Shown one piece after another: positions 23,841 to 34,366 of a stretch of 64,000 nt of DNA (positions are counted from its first letter, which is position 1; the number at the start of each line of letters is the position of its first letter). This stretch comes from Fragilariopsis cylindrus CCMP1102 (lineage: Eukaryota; Bacillariophyta; Bacillariophyceae; Bacillariales; Bacillariaceae). The translations under genes were made by a program, and so were the position numbers. A model generated the notes under the pieces. That model was not told the origin of the DNA. It searched no databases and was given only the letters and a program-made list of their open reading frames with translations. Location: assembly GCA_900095095.1 (NCBI GenBank), contig FMBT01000305.1:372001-436000 (forward strand), read 5' to 3'.

Positions 23841-25628
23841 GTTCAGAGTTTGATTAATAACCGAGGCAATTTTTTAATGATTGCAGGGGTAGAATATAAG
23901 CGATAGTTACAATATAAGCAATGTTTTCATAGAGTAAAATCATCATGCTTAGCATTTTGATCAATAATTCAAGTTTTTCCTTGTACCATTGCGTTGGGTC
24001 TTGTGTGACTGGACTGTAAGGAAACGTTATCATGTGCAACAAATTTGTAAGTAGTGTATGACGATATTTGTCCCACAATGCAAGCTGCCAGAATATCTGC
24101 TTCATCTCTTAATTTTAGATAGTTTGCAATCATAATATGCAACACTCAGCTTAAAAATCAACATCTATTAGATAAATTAGTTCCCACTAACGTTAATAGT
24201 AATTTTTGAATCGCGGAAAAATTGGAAAAATACTGTTTAAAATTTGTGATCGCAAAGCAGTGGATTTTAAAAGAATGAGGGGATTTTTGCGCTTAGCATG
24301 AGGAATGGATACGTAGTTCTTGATGATGATCCTAAAAGAAATCATTTTTTGTGTGATTGGTTTCCCACTAGCATAGCATTCCTCCAGAACATGACAGGAA
24401 GGAGAACCTCCATTCTTTGACACATGTCATTTGGAAAACCAACTGGACATATGACATGTTTTCTTAGCATCAAATAATGTAGCAGTATAGCGTAGGTGAT
24501 AAGATCGTGGAACTACTAGCAACCGGGAATAAAACCACAATTACTAGCCAGTACAATTATAAGACAACAGCCCAGCTTGGCAGCTGCAACAAGGTAAGCC
24601 ATACCAACTCACAACTCATCACAACAAGAACAACAACAACCTAGTTGATTAGACTATTGAATAGATAGCTCATGATTACTTTAGAAATTAATTATAACAC
24701 TAACTATTGACTTACTACAACTAGCTTAACAGTCTAAGGTAACGTTGTGGCAATGAACCAACAATTTGAAGACGCTAAACTACACAAACAAGTGTGAGAA
24801 CAAGAAAACAACAACAGCATACTGTAAGTTCAAAACAGAACAAGAGAAAGAGAAAAAGAAAACAGCATCATGGCTTGGCACTACCAAGTATAGTAATATG
24901 TATAGTCTGAGTTATAATTCTCCTGTTGCTGGGATTTCTTCTTAACTAACTCTAAAACAAAATAAGTACAGTGTATCAATTGAATGTCAGCACGTAAATT
25001 AATTGCTGCCGGCCAACCTCCACAACTAAGAGATACAATAGTAGTAAAGTATCTAATAAACTGAAAATGGAAGACAAGCATGATGTAACAATAATTATAT
25101 AATATACTATAGTAGTAATTCTTCAAGCTGTATGAAAAACTATGAGAAGAATAAGATTGGAAAACTCGTTTATGTCTAGTAGATTCATTCATGTCAATCA
25201 TCGCTCGAACCTTAAAAAAATAATGATCTATCGAAGCAAGCGAAGATTGACCCCATTTTGTCTTAGTGTACTACAAGCGTAACTTAGGAAGTGTGATAAA
25301 TAAATAAACTCTTAATTGGTCCGTGATCTAATCACTCTTCTCAACAAAAACACTTACAGTGAATCTTTGATGAACGTACATTGTGAATTCAAGTTACTTA
25401 GTGAAGGCATATAAGGCCGCCAAAAAAACGTGTCGAGCATGAATGAACGATTGCGCGCGCCCACGTGGCCACACGCCATTCAATTTTCAAACACAACCAT
25501 AAAAAATATATGTTCGTCGAATTCTTTTGCTGACACAAAGACAATTCTTTCATTGATTTTGGGAATGGTTTAGAAAAGGTCTACCAGTATCCATTCATAA
25601 TACATCAAAGAATTTCAAAGTAGGCAAC
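23841..25628. other. Gene-poor intergenic upstream of the FEA1-like gene
   Basis: Nothing convincing is coded. Short frames, for example minus strand 24193-24423, show no motif. The 200 bp before 25629 contain a GC-rich patch GCGCGCGCCCACGTGG that differs from the AT-rich surroundings. Confidence 0.5.
25461..25468. promoter_or_regulatory. Palindromic G-box/E-box CCACGTGG upstream of the FEA1-like gene
   Basis: The palindrome CCACGTGG lies 161 bp before the start codon of the FEA1/phytotransferrin-like gene, in an unusually GC-rich island. CACGTG cores bind bHLH and bZIP factors. From memory, a CACGTG-type element has been implicated in low-iron induction in Phaeodactylum. Its function here is inferred from position only. 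Confidence 0.3.
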
Positions 25629-27736
25629 ATGATGATGAAGTTTTGTACTACCGTTTTAGTTCTTGCGCTTATTACCACCGGCGATCTAGGCGTGTCGGCA
25701 TCGTCGTCGCTTCGCTCGTTATCTACCGATCAACAACAACACGGTCGTCACCTTTCTTATGAGCTCATTGCATATTACGAACCGAAATCTCAAGTAACTG
25801 ATCACGTAAGTGTAATAATATTTACTATTCGTCCTTGTTATGCTCATGGTGTCAGTTAATACATCAATACGATTCTATTCACTAACCATTAAAAATATAA
25901 AAAAATTACCTTCCCTGTCCAATTAACACATCAGAATGCTATCGATCTGGATCAAGAAGCGATGGAAAATTCGCTATATAAAAATACTGATCAATCCTTC
26001 CAAATTGCTCGTGACATCTACACAAATGGTGCACATTCGAAATCGGTTGCTGAGATAACACTCACAACACCTTTAACTAAAGCTATGAAAAAGGGAGCGT
26101 CCGTTACTGGAAAGAATTCTGATGGTGCATTAGTTGTTGGTAAGGTATATGATGATTATGCTACTGGTTCCAGTGCTATTGGTGTACAATACAAGGTTAT
26201 TAATATCCAAAAAAATTATATGAATTGTCAGGTGGGTGGTCTTCAATCACCAAATTTACAAGGATGCTTAGCAGCAAGTGGTTTATTAAATGTTGATGGT
26301 ATTGATGGTGACTTATCATATTCGTACGATCCAACAACTAAGAATGTTAATAAAAGAACAATTCAAGGTTTCAGTACAAGTGCAGAAGAAAAAATGTACC
26401 GATGTGAGAATTGTCCATATAATACTTATCGTAAATTTCGTGAATATTACGGTTTCTTCGATTATGCTGATAAATGGATTAATGCTGCATTTGATGGTAC
26501 ATCAACTGCATTTAGTAACGGGAATGGTAATTTTGCATCATATGGATTTGCTGGTAAACCGGTAAGTTTTACCAAAAAAAAAGTTACAAGAACAATAAAT
26601 ATCATACCACTTTGCACACACGCACGCGCCAAAAAAGAAATATTGCAACAGTATGCAGCGTTACAAATTCAAATTGCACAACCACTCATCTATTTTTTTG
26701 ATTTTCGTTTATCGTTGTATCATTATTGTATATTTAATTTTTGAATTCTTCCTTACTCATAACTATCTTGATAATAATAATAGAGGCAATTAAAAAGGCC
26801 ACTGCCTACATGAGTATTTGGATGTATGTTATCCGTGAAATGGAGGATGCACTTGATGATTGTAATGAGGGATGTAAAGTTGAAGGTTGTAATGATGATC
26901 CTGTCCATGCTTGGGATGAAGCTGTTGCATTTTACACAGGTTCTCTTGAGGGTGGCGATGGGGCCGGTGATGGGAAACTCCTTTATGCACTTGCCGATAA
27001 AAGATGTAAAGATTTTAGAACGTGTGGTGATATGGCTAAAGAATCAAAAGGAACAGCCCATACAAATGGAATTATTATGCAATCATTCAATATCGGTTCA
27101 AATTTATTAATACAAGGGAAGTGTGCGCAAGCTAAACCATACAAGGAAATAATTGAAAGAATGATGGTCGTACCATTAATTCAAGGTACACTCCGATACG
27201 CATACATACTCTGTGCGCAGCTCGGGAAAGCATTAACTGGTAAAGATCTTGAAAAAGCTGAGGCAGAAGGTGCAGTATTTGCTGCATCCGTCCTACCCCT
27301 CGTGCATGCATGTGACGAAGATGCTGCAACAACAATTTATAATATGATGAGAACTGGACAATCCGGCCCCCATGACTATAGTGTAGTTAAATCTGCCTTT
27401 GAATCTGTATACGAATGTATGGGTGTTCGTAATGCTGACGTTGGCGGACTTTGGAGCGATGAGACCGGTTCGTACCTCGCTGGTGCAGCACCACTTAAAG
27501 TTGCATCATCTTCTGGAGAACCTAATATTGGTTTGATCGTTGGATGTGTTGTGGCTGGAATTGTCGGCGGTATCATTCTTTACTTTATTGTATCCAAGTT
27601 ATGTGTTGTGGTTGCAGTAAGTCCAAAAGAAGCTGCTTCTGCCGGTGATATATCTAAACCTGACAAAAACGAAGAAGGTGCACTACCTGCTGCAGAAATT
27701 ACCAACAGTGATGGAGAAGCCGTCCAAATTAGTTAA
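25629..27736 (+). CDS. FEA1/phytotransferrin-like iron-assimilation surface protein
   Basis: Exons 25629-25805, 25935-26561 and 26786-27736 (introns 129 and 224 bp), 584 residues. There is a signal peptide (MMMKFCTTVLVLALITTGDL...). Two related halves, each with Tyr-rich helical stretches, include MYRCENCPYNTYRKFREYYG and the HAWDEAVAFYTGSLEG plus CKDFRTCG motifs I associate with the low-iron-inducible FEA1/ISIP2A (phytotransferrin) family. A single membrane helix near the C-terminus (PNIGLIVGCVVAGIVGGIIL...) is followed by a short acidic cytosolic tail, matching diatom phytotransferrins. Family members bind ferric iron with carbonate at the cell surface and are internalised. All splice junctions keep frame. 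The family call is by motif recollection; a generic surface protein is the alternative. Confidence 0.72.
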
Positions 27737-28383
27737 AAACCATACGAGAAAGAGCAGCTCTGATATTTAAATTACATAAAATATATATAACATTTTTTTG
27801 ATGACGGACGTACATGATACGATGCGTGTGTGATGATAGAGTATAAATTATGATATAATATGTAGATGAAAATGAAAACGATGATAAGTCACTTTGAATG
27901 TTTCGGTATTTCCTTCATTCCCCTTTTCACTCATTATTTGTTAGAGCGTATTATGAATCCGATTGAGGGAAATTTTGTATCATACGAAGTAGCTATGATG
28001 ATACTACCAACTGCAGTATGGCTTGTACAATTTGTCTGTCTGATACTCAAGATTCTAAAAACAAATATATAGTCTTTTCTTTTTTACTCATTATTGCCTC
28101 TGCAATCTTCATGAGTACAGTACAGATGATGACTCGTAACTGTAACTCAAAGACTGGTGCTTCAAAGTGTTCAGCATTTTGTTCTCTCTATTCTGGGAAC
28201 CGTATTTCCCCTACAAAAAGTACTTCAAGTAATATTCCATATCCTACGTAACCCTTCGTTCACAAAAATCCAACAAATACATACCGGTAACAGCAGCAGA
28301 GTTTATAACTTCGACGGAAAGTTGCTGTTCATTCGATCGAATAATAGCCTTGAAAATTGATCAATCAACAGTGATAACATAAC
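27737..28383. other. Intergenic
   Basis: Between the FEA1-like gene and the next gene on the same strand. Short frames at 27866-28072 and 28018-28251 have no recognisable content. Confidence 0.5.
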
Positions 28384-30072
28384 ATGGAAGACTATTCGCA
28401 GTTACCGCCAGCCCTTCGTTGGGCTGCTATAAAGTCGGCAAAGAAAAAACCAGCCATCACTGATGCAAAGCGTATATCATTGAAAGATGATTCGAAAGCA
28501 ACGCGTTCACGTCGATCGAAATTCGAAGATAGTTGCAGCAGTGTAATATCAACGCATACCGGTACTTCTACGACAGACGCAAGTAATAAATCAGCAAAAC
28601 ATTCTACTGAAATGCTGAAAAAGAAGTTGAAAAAGGTACAAAAAATGTTAGATAAAAGTACAGTCGGTACAAAGGAATACAAGAACTTGCAGAAAAAGCG
28701 GACAGATTATCAAAATCAAATTACACAACAGGAAGAGAAAGAGGAACGAGAATCTTGTGGTGTCGCTTCACATTCTTTGAGTACTAGTTTACATTCATCG
28801 AAGTCGAAATTCGAAGATAGTATCAGCAGCAGTGTAATGTCGACGCATACTTCTACAACAGACGCTAGTAATAAATCAGCAAAATATTCTACTGAAATGC
28901 TGAAAAAGAAGTTAAAAAAAGTAGAAAAGATGTTGGATAAAAGCACAGTCGGTACAAAGGAATACAAGAACTTACAGAAAAAGCGGACAGAATATCAATA
29001 CCAAATTGGACAACAAGAAGAGGAACAAGAATTTGAAAAAGATATTAAAAGCACAGACAATACGAATATCAAATTGGATGCGAGGGAGGAAGCTAGACGA
29101 TTGATGCAAGTCGCTCTAGAGAAGAAAAAAGCAAAGGCGAATGCTGGTCGTCCAAAGGCTAAACGTTCGAAGGAAGAAAAGGAAAAAGCACTGTTGGAAA
29201 AGAAACAAACTGAGAAAAGACTCGAAGAAGAACGTCAGCAGCAGCAGCAACTGGCTATGGAAAAGAAACGCAAAGAAGAAGAGAAGAAAATAATTGAAGA
29301 TCAAGAAGAGGAAGAACGACAACGACAACATGCATACATCGACGCACAGGCCGATAGAAAGAAGAAGGAATCCTACCAGGAAGAGGCTCGAAGACTCAAA
29401 AAAGAGGTGATGGAAAAGAAACGAATTCAAGAGAGACAAGAAGGGGAAGAACGACATCGACAACGTCAAATTGATAATGACGATAGAAAGAAACATGAAA
29501 CTGACTTGGAAGAGTTTCAAAGACTCAAAAAAGAGGCGATGGAAAAGAAACGAATTCAAGTGAAACAAGAGGAGGAAAAACGACAACGACAACGTCAAAT
29601 TGACAATGACGATAGAAAGAAAAATGAAGCTGACTTGGAAGAGGCACGAAGACTCAATGAAGAGGTGATGGAAAAGAAACGTATTGAAGAGGAACAAGAA
29701 GAGGAAGAACGACAACGACAACGTCAAATTGACGAGGAAGATCGAAAGAAACATGAAGCTGACTTGGAAGAGTTTCGAAGACAAAAAAAAGAGGAACTGG
29801 AGAAGAATTATATTCAGAATAAAATAAAAGGATTTGCCACCGCCGAAGAGGAAGAAATAACGTGGAAGCGAGCAGTTTTGGAAGAGGCCCGAAGTCTCAA
29901 GAAAGAGGCGATGGAAAAGAAACGTATCCAAGATAAAATAATGAAAAATGACGACAATAATAATGATAGTGATAGTGACAGTGATAATAGTGGCAGTGAT
30001 AGTGGTAGCGACAGTGATGATGACAGTGATAGTGATAGTGATAGTAATAATGACAATGATAGTGATAAAGAG

Positions 30073-30104
<32 letters not shown>

Positions 30105-31338
30105 AAAACAACGGCAATATCAAGATGACGACGACGAAAAAAGGAAAGAAAAGAAGATAGAGTGCGAGGAACACAAGCAGAAAGCTAGAGAAGAAACGAT
30201 GGCTGTTGATATTCACGACATAGAGCAAAACAACAGGGAGACGGACCAACAATCACAGCGACAAGAAAGGACTGAAAGTGAATCAAAGGAAGAACAAGAT
30301 ACAACACAACCACAAGAAGCAACGAAAGGCTTTCTAGATCTTAAAACGCTAGCCGAGCCGTATTCCGATAACACTAAAAAGATTCTTAGAGACCTCGAGA
30401 GCAACGAAATCAGACAAGATAAAATTGAAAGGATCTTGATGCAAAATGGTATTGCCATCACCGAATGTATCGCATACGAAGAAGCCAAAGACAAAATTGC
30501 CGAGATCACAGATTCGATGAAAGAGCTGATGGCAGCAGAAATGGATTCATACACAAAGGAGAAGAAATATTTTACCCTCGAGGAACAGCTAGCTAAGTAT
30601 ACAACAGCATTGATGCTTACTGATGAGTATGCCGAAGACCAGATACGTCTAGAACAGAATTGGGAGGATTCGATTGAGAATGACAACATTGCTGCTATTC
30701 AAAAGCTTCGTTCCTATATGCCTGTTAAAATACGTCATATGACAGAAGATGAACTTGCTACTAATACAACTCCTAATGGAAAGACTCTACCTATAAAATT
30801 TGCAAGGAAGTTCAAAAGAACCAACGTCTTACAGCTCCTTAGGGTCGACCCTGATGATATTGAAAATATGCACCCATCCACACTTGAGAGTATGAGAACC
30901 ACGGGTCTCACCTTGACAGAGCGCCGAGCTATCCATGAACACTTTAAAGGAATAGTCGACAGGTGGGCAGAAAAAAAATCCGACCCATCCATGGAGAAAA
31001 AATGGCAGTGGTACCAATCGCTGAAGAGAAAATTTAGAGAGATGTTGAATGCATATTCGAATTGCGTTGAGAAGTACGGTCCTCCTGGAAATCATCAATA
31101 TGCTAAGCGGGATGACCCTGGAGGAGGCGGTTGTCCTTTATTAGGAAATCAGTGCCCGATCAAGGCAGATGCTACTATGGATTATAGTGAAGATTATGGC
31201 TACACTAAGGAGGCAGAGTATGAAAACTCGGACGGTGATAGTGTACCAAGAAGAAGTCCCCAAGAGGAAGCGTGTTTGCTTTTTTTCGGTCACAACAAAA
31301 CACATCCGCCAAATCCAAGTCTTCCGAAGCTGAGATGA
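28384..31338 (+). CDS. Large charged coiled-coil protein with hairpin repeats and a conserved C-terminal domain of unknown function
   Basis: 984 residues to the first stop. Residues about 45-115 and 140-215 are near-identical copies of a block ending in a helical hairpin (LKKKLKKVQKMLDKSTVG, then KEYKNLQKKRTDYQNQI). Residues about 230-525 are coiled coil with 42-residue repeats. Residues about 525-575 are an Asp/Ser and Glu run. Residues about 730-950 form a distinct globular domain: TTALMLTDEYAEDQ, NTTPNGKTLP, RTTGLTLTERRAIHEH, KYGPPGNH, GCPLLGNQCPIKAD. The same domain recurs immediately downstream (31.6-32.3 kb). The first stop comes 60 bp after a T7 run (31280-31286); one missing base there would carry the frame on through 31335 into the next gene, making one protein of about 1,300 residues. 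Function unknown; not recognised as a named family. Confidence 0.8.
28517..29030 (+). repeat. In-frame duplication of about 230 bp (two copies)
   Basis: 28517-28740 and 28805-29030 are highly similar at DNA level, starting CGAAATTCGAAGATAGT, and encode two copies of the Ser-rich block plus helical hairpin. Low divergence suggests a recent duplication. Confidence 0.85.
29386..29940 (+). repeat. Coding minisatellite, 126-bp period, about 4.4 copies
   Basis: Starts near 29386, 29512, 29638, 29764 and (after a small size change) 29880. Each unit encodes about 42 residues with EEARRLKKEVMEKKRI and RQRQIDNDDRKK-type segments. It builds the coiled coil of the enclosing gene. Confidence 0.85.
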
Positions 31339-32361
31339 TGGAAGAATTCCGTTGTCGTCTTCATCTGGATGCAAATGAGACTGATGTAGACACGAAGCTA
31401 CTTCGTGAATTGTCGCATTCTCATAAGCGTATCAAAACCTTGGAGAAGCAGCTTGCTTTTGCTGGCCTGAGCTCCCCGAAGAAGATATTTCGTACAGTTT
31501 CGCAAAGGCTAGGGTGTGTGATTAACAGTAGAATTGGAAAACATTGCTACAGCCATGGGGAACACAACTGACAAAAAGCTGGCTGAGCAAGAGCGCGAGT
31601 TTGGGAGACTATCGCAAGAGCTGGATAAATATAACAATGCTTTGATGTTGACGAAGGAATGGGCTCAGGAGCAGAAAGATAAAGAGCGTCAGTGGGAGAT
31701 CAATGTGTCACAAGCGAACTATGTAGCTTTGCAAAAAATTCGACGTCATATGCCTGTGGATATTCGAAACATGAGTGAGACTGCTTTATCTTCGTATTCT
31801 ACGCCAAATGGCAAGGTTCTTCCCATGTCGATCGTTAAAAAGTTCAAGAGGACTAATATTTTGATGATATTGCGCACAGATCCTGCTGATATTGAATTGA
31901 TGCATCCATCTTCAATAGAGGCAATGAGGACAACCGGTCTCACTTTAACAGAACGCCGTGCATTGCACGAGCATTTGAAGGAAACGGCTCCCAAGTGGAA
32001 GGCAATGAAAAGCGACAAATCGTGTGAGCGAAAATGGATGTGGCATGCCTCTTTGCAGAGCAAATTGAAGGAGATGATAGAACATTACGATAAACACACA
32101 GAAACTTATGGGCCTCCTGAAAATCATCCATACAAGAAACGCAACGATCCTCCTGATGGTCCCGGATGTCCACTGCTTGGTAATCAATGTCCTGTCAAGG
32201 CAGATCTATCTATATATTATAATGATGATTATGGGTTTCCAGATCAAGCAGAATACGAGAAGCAATCAGTAGCAAAGTCGAATCTATTAACAATGGATGA
32301 CATTGATAAGAGAAAACGAGAAGATGAGGCGTACTACAATGGTAGCAGTGATCATTCTTGA
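31335..32361 (+). CDS. Second copy of the conserved unknown domain (separate gene or continuation of the previous one)
   Basis: An open frame from ATG 31335 (MMEEFRCRLHLDANETD...) changes phase between about 31500 and 31560 into the frame ending at 32361. The latter encodes a domain clearly paralogous to residues 730-950 of the upstream gene: NNALMLTKEWAQEQ, YSTPNGKVLP, RTTGLTLTERRALHEH, TYGPPENHPY, GCPLLGNQCPVKAD. The start overlaps the upstream stop as ATGA, which is unusual for a nuclear gene. Loss of one base in the T7 run at 31280 and two more near AAAA/GGGG at 31538-31556 would make a single two-domain protein. Alternatively 31552 ATG starts a separate gene of about 270 residues. I cannot decide from sequence alone. 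Confidence 0.65.
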
Positions 32362-32785
32362 ACAGAGTGTATTCACTAGCAATAGGGCCATCATCCGAGC
32401 CGAGTGAGTCAGGAAAGGACATAATACCAAAAGCAATACATATCATATGGTAATATTATATAGAATTGAATAACAAAACAATAGCATCTTCATATCAAAC
32501 ATCAACTCAATGTCATCCTGTCATGTACTGTATGTCATCAGTCTCTGATTGCTGCCAAACATGTTTATGAACAAGAAGTGAATACCTAGCTAGATAGACT
32601 GTAACAACGACCTATACTAGATTCTCTGTTTACTTTACAAGTATACAATAGGATCAAATTTGAAGATTTATCTTATTATATAAAATTATTAATTAAGTAT
32701 TGTTTGACAAGTTCCTTTTTTAGGAATGTCGATTTACAACTATATATATGAACAATGAACAGTCAACTTTAATATTTATTTTAAT
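32362..32785. other. Convergent intergenic spacer
   Basis: Between convergent genes; AT-rich, probably 3' untranslated ends. Nothing else seen. Confidence 0.5.
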
Positions 32786-33865
32786 TTATGCTTTTTCTGT
32801 ACCAAGCTGCATCAAAGAATCATCGACTTGTTGGACAATTTCTGATGTACTGTACTCATTGGCTTCACCACCCTCCTTTTCGATCTCACCCTTGATCCAG
32901 AAATAGGTCTTCTTAAGTCCATCACTGATCTTGATAGTAGGTTCCCAACCCAACTTTTCTAGAATCAACTTGCTGTTGGAGTTACGTCCTCGTACACCCA
33001 TAGGTCCGTCAATGTGCTTAATTGGAATTTTCTTGTCTTCGAAGCTTAATGCGATGTTAGCAAATTCAATCATATCAACCATCTCCGTTGAACCCATATT
33101 GATAGGAACAGCGCAGTCAGAAAACATTAACCGTAACACACCCTCCACACAGTCATCGATGTAGGTGAAGGATCGGGTTTGTTTACCATCACCCCACATT
33201 TCGAAGTGTTCTGTGGAGGTCAAGGCCTTACGGCAGAAGGCTGCTGGAGCCTTTTCACGGCCACCCTTCCAAGTTCCACATGGACCATAAATGTTATGGA
33301 ATCGTGCAAGACGGATGTTGATATCAAAGTCACGACCGTATGCTAATGCCATTTCTTCGGAGTATAACTTTTCAAGTCCGTACATGTCTTGAGGACGGGC
33401 AGGCCATGCATCGGATTCAATAAGACCAGGATTGGCAGGATCTTCCTGCTTGGCCTCATTGTACACACATGCACTTGACGAGTAGAAGAAATCCTTAACG
33501 TTGTTACGACGAGCTGCCTCAAGCATATTCATACTAATAGCAGTGTTATTAAATGACAAGACACTTTCATTCGATACGATGAAACCCATACCACCCATAT
33601 CTGCGGCAAGATTGTATACTTGAGAGCAATCCTTACAGGCATTACATGCAACCTCAAGTTTACGTAAATCACCCTCAATAAATTCATCACAAAATTCATC
33701 ATTCTTCATAAATTCATTTGTTTTCCAATCGACACAAATTACGTACCAACCTGCCTCTTTAAGACGTTTCGCGATGTGACTGCCGATGAAACCAGCACCA
33801 CCACCGACACATACTTTTTTACCTTCGCCCTTAGGCAATTCGAATGCTCTCATTTCAGTAGACAT
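32786..33865 (-). CDS. GME: GDP-D-mannose 3,5-epimerase
   Basis: Converts GDP-D-mannose to GDP-L-galactose and GDP-L-gulose, supplying ascorbate synthesis and L-galactose for glycans. 359 residues, close to plant enzymes, intronless. It is an extended short-chain dehydrogenase: Rossmann GGAGFIGSHIAKRL near the N-terminus, NLAADMGGMGF, catalytic SSSACVYN with the family Cys, Y-x3-K as YGLEK, and the substrate lysine in GTWKGGREKAPAAFCRKA. FEMWGDGKQTRSFTYIDDC and GVRGRNS further mark GME rather than GDP-mannose dehydratase. No signal peptide, so cytosolic. It is flanked on both sides by genes carrying the KKLKK hairpin repeat. No frame breaks are seen. Confidence 0.97.
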   Translation of the reverse strand: MSTEMRAFELPKGEGKKVCVGGGAGFIGSHIAKRLKEAGWYVICVDWKTNEFMKNDEFCDEFIEGDLRKLEVACNACKDCSQVYNLAADMGGMGFIVSNESVLSFNNTAISMNMLEAARRNNVKDFFYSSSACVYNEAKQEDPANPGLIESDAWPARPQDMYGLEKLYSEEMALAYGRDFDINIRLARFHNIYGPCGTWKGGREKAPAAFCRKALTSTEHFEMWGDGKQTRSFTYIDDCVEGVLRLMFSDCAVPINMGSTEMVDMIEFANIALSFEDKKIPIKHIDGPMGVRGRNSNSKLILEKLGWEPTIKISDGLKKTYFWIKGEIEKEGGEANEYSTSEIVQQVDDSLMQLGTEKA

Positions 33866-34366
33866 AGTTTGTATAGTATTTGTTTGTTTGTTTGATATAT
33901 GTGCCTTGTAGTGTTTTATGAGATAACAAACATGTACCGGTATATATATGACAAAAAAAGTGAAACTTTCTTCTCGTTCTGTTGGCGATGTGACCGTTTG
34001 AAAATGACTTTCGATACGTGTCTTAACGCGTGAAAACTTAATTATAGTATGTTTTCAAATTAGAAATTTTAATTGTACCGTGTCGAAATTATTGATGCCA
34101 GCTGCCAGCTCACCACAGAAAAGCTAAATAAATCGAGTCACGTTTCAATACTTAATTGGGAAATGGGAGGGGGGCGCTTTGTATTCTGTCATGAAATGGG
34201 ATTATAGACAGATTTATCACCCCTGTAATGAAGAGGCGTCTAGCCCTAGCTACAGTAGTAGGTTACTTACTTGTACGAACTACAGCATATCATAACATCT
34301 ATCTATGGTAAAAGGCAAGAGTTGGAATGAATCAATCAACTTATCAATTATCTTTATTTAACCTTG
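33866..34366. other. Intergenic upstream of GME
   Basis: Promoter side of GME and 3' side of the hairpin-repeat gene. No distinct element recognised. Confidence 0.5.

Noticed and set aside
24193-24423. Minus-strand 76-residue frame
   Set aside because: No recognisable domain and no supporting neighbouring exon; kept only as intergenic.
29116-30252. A 378-residue minus-strand open frame rich in Leu, Phe and Ile that looks like a multi-pass membrane protein
   Set aside because: It is the antisense shadow of the Lys/Glu-rich coiled-coil repeats of the plus-strand gene; repetitive charged codons read as hydrophobic on the other strand.
31513-31527. A 13-15 bp GT...AG mini-intron to explain the phase change before the second domain copy
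   Set aside because: Far below a workable spliceosomal intron length; other introns in this window are 85 bp or longer, apart from one uncertain 55-bp case in myosin.
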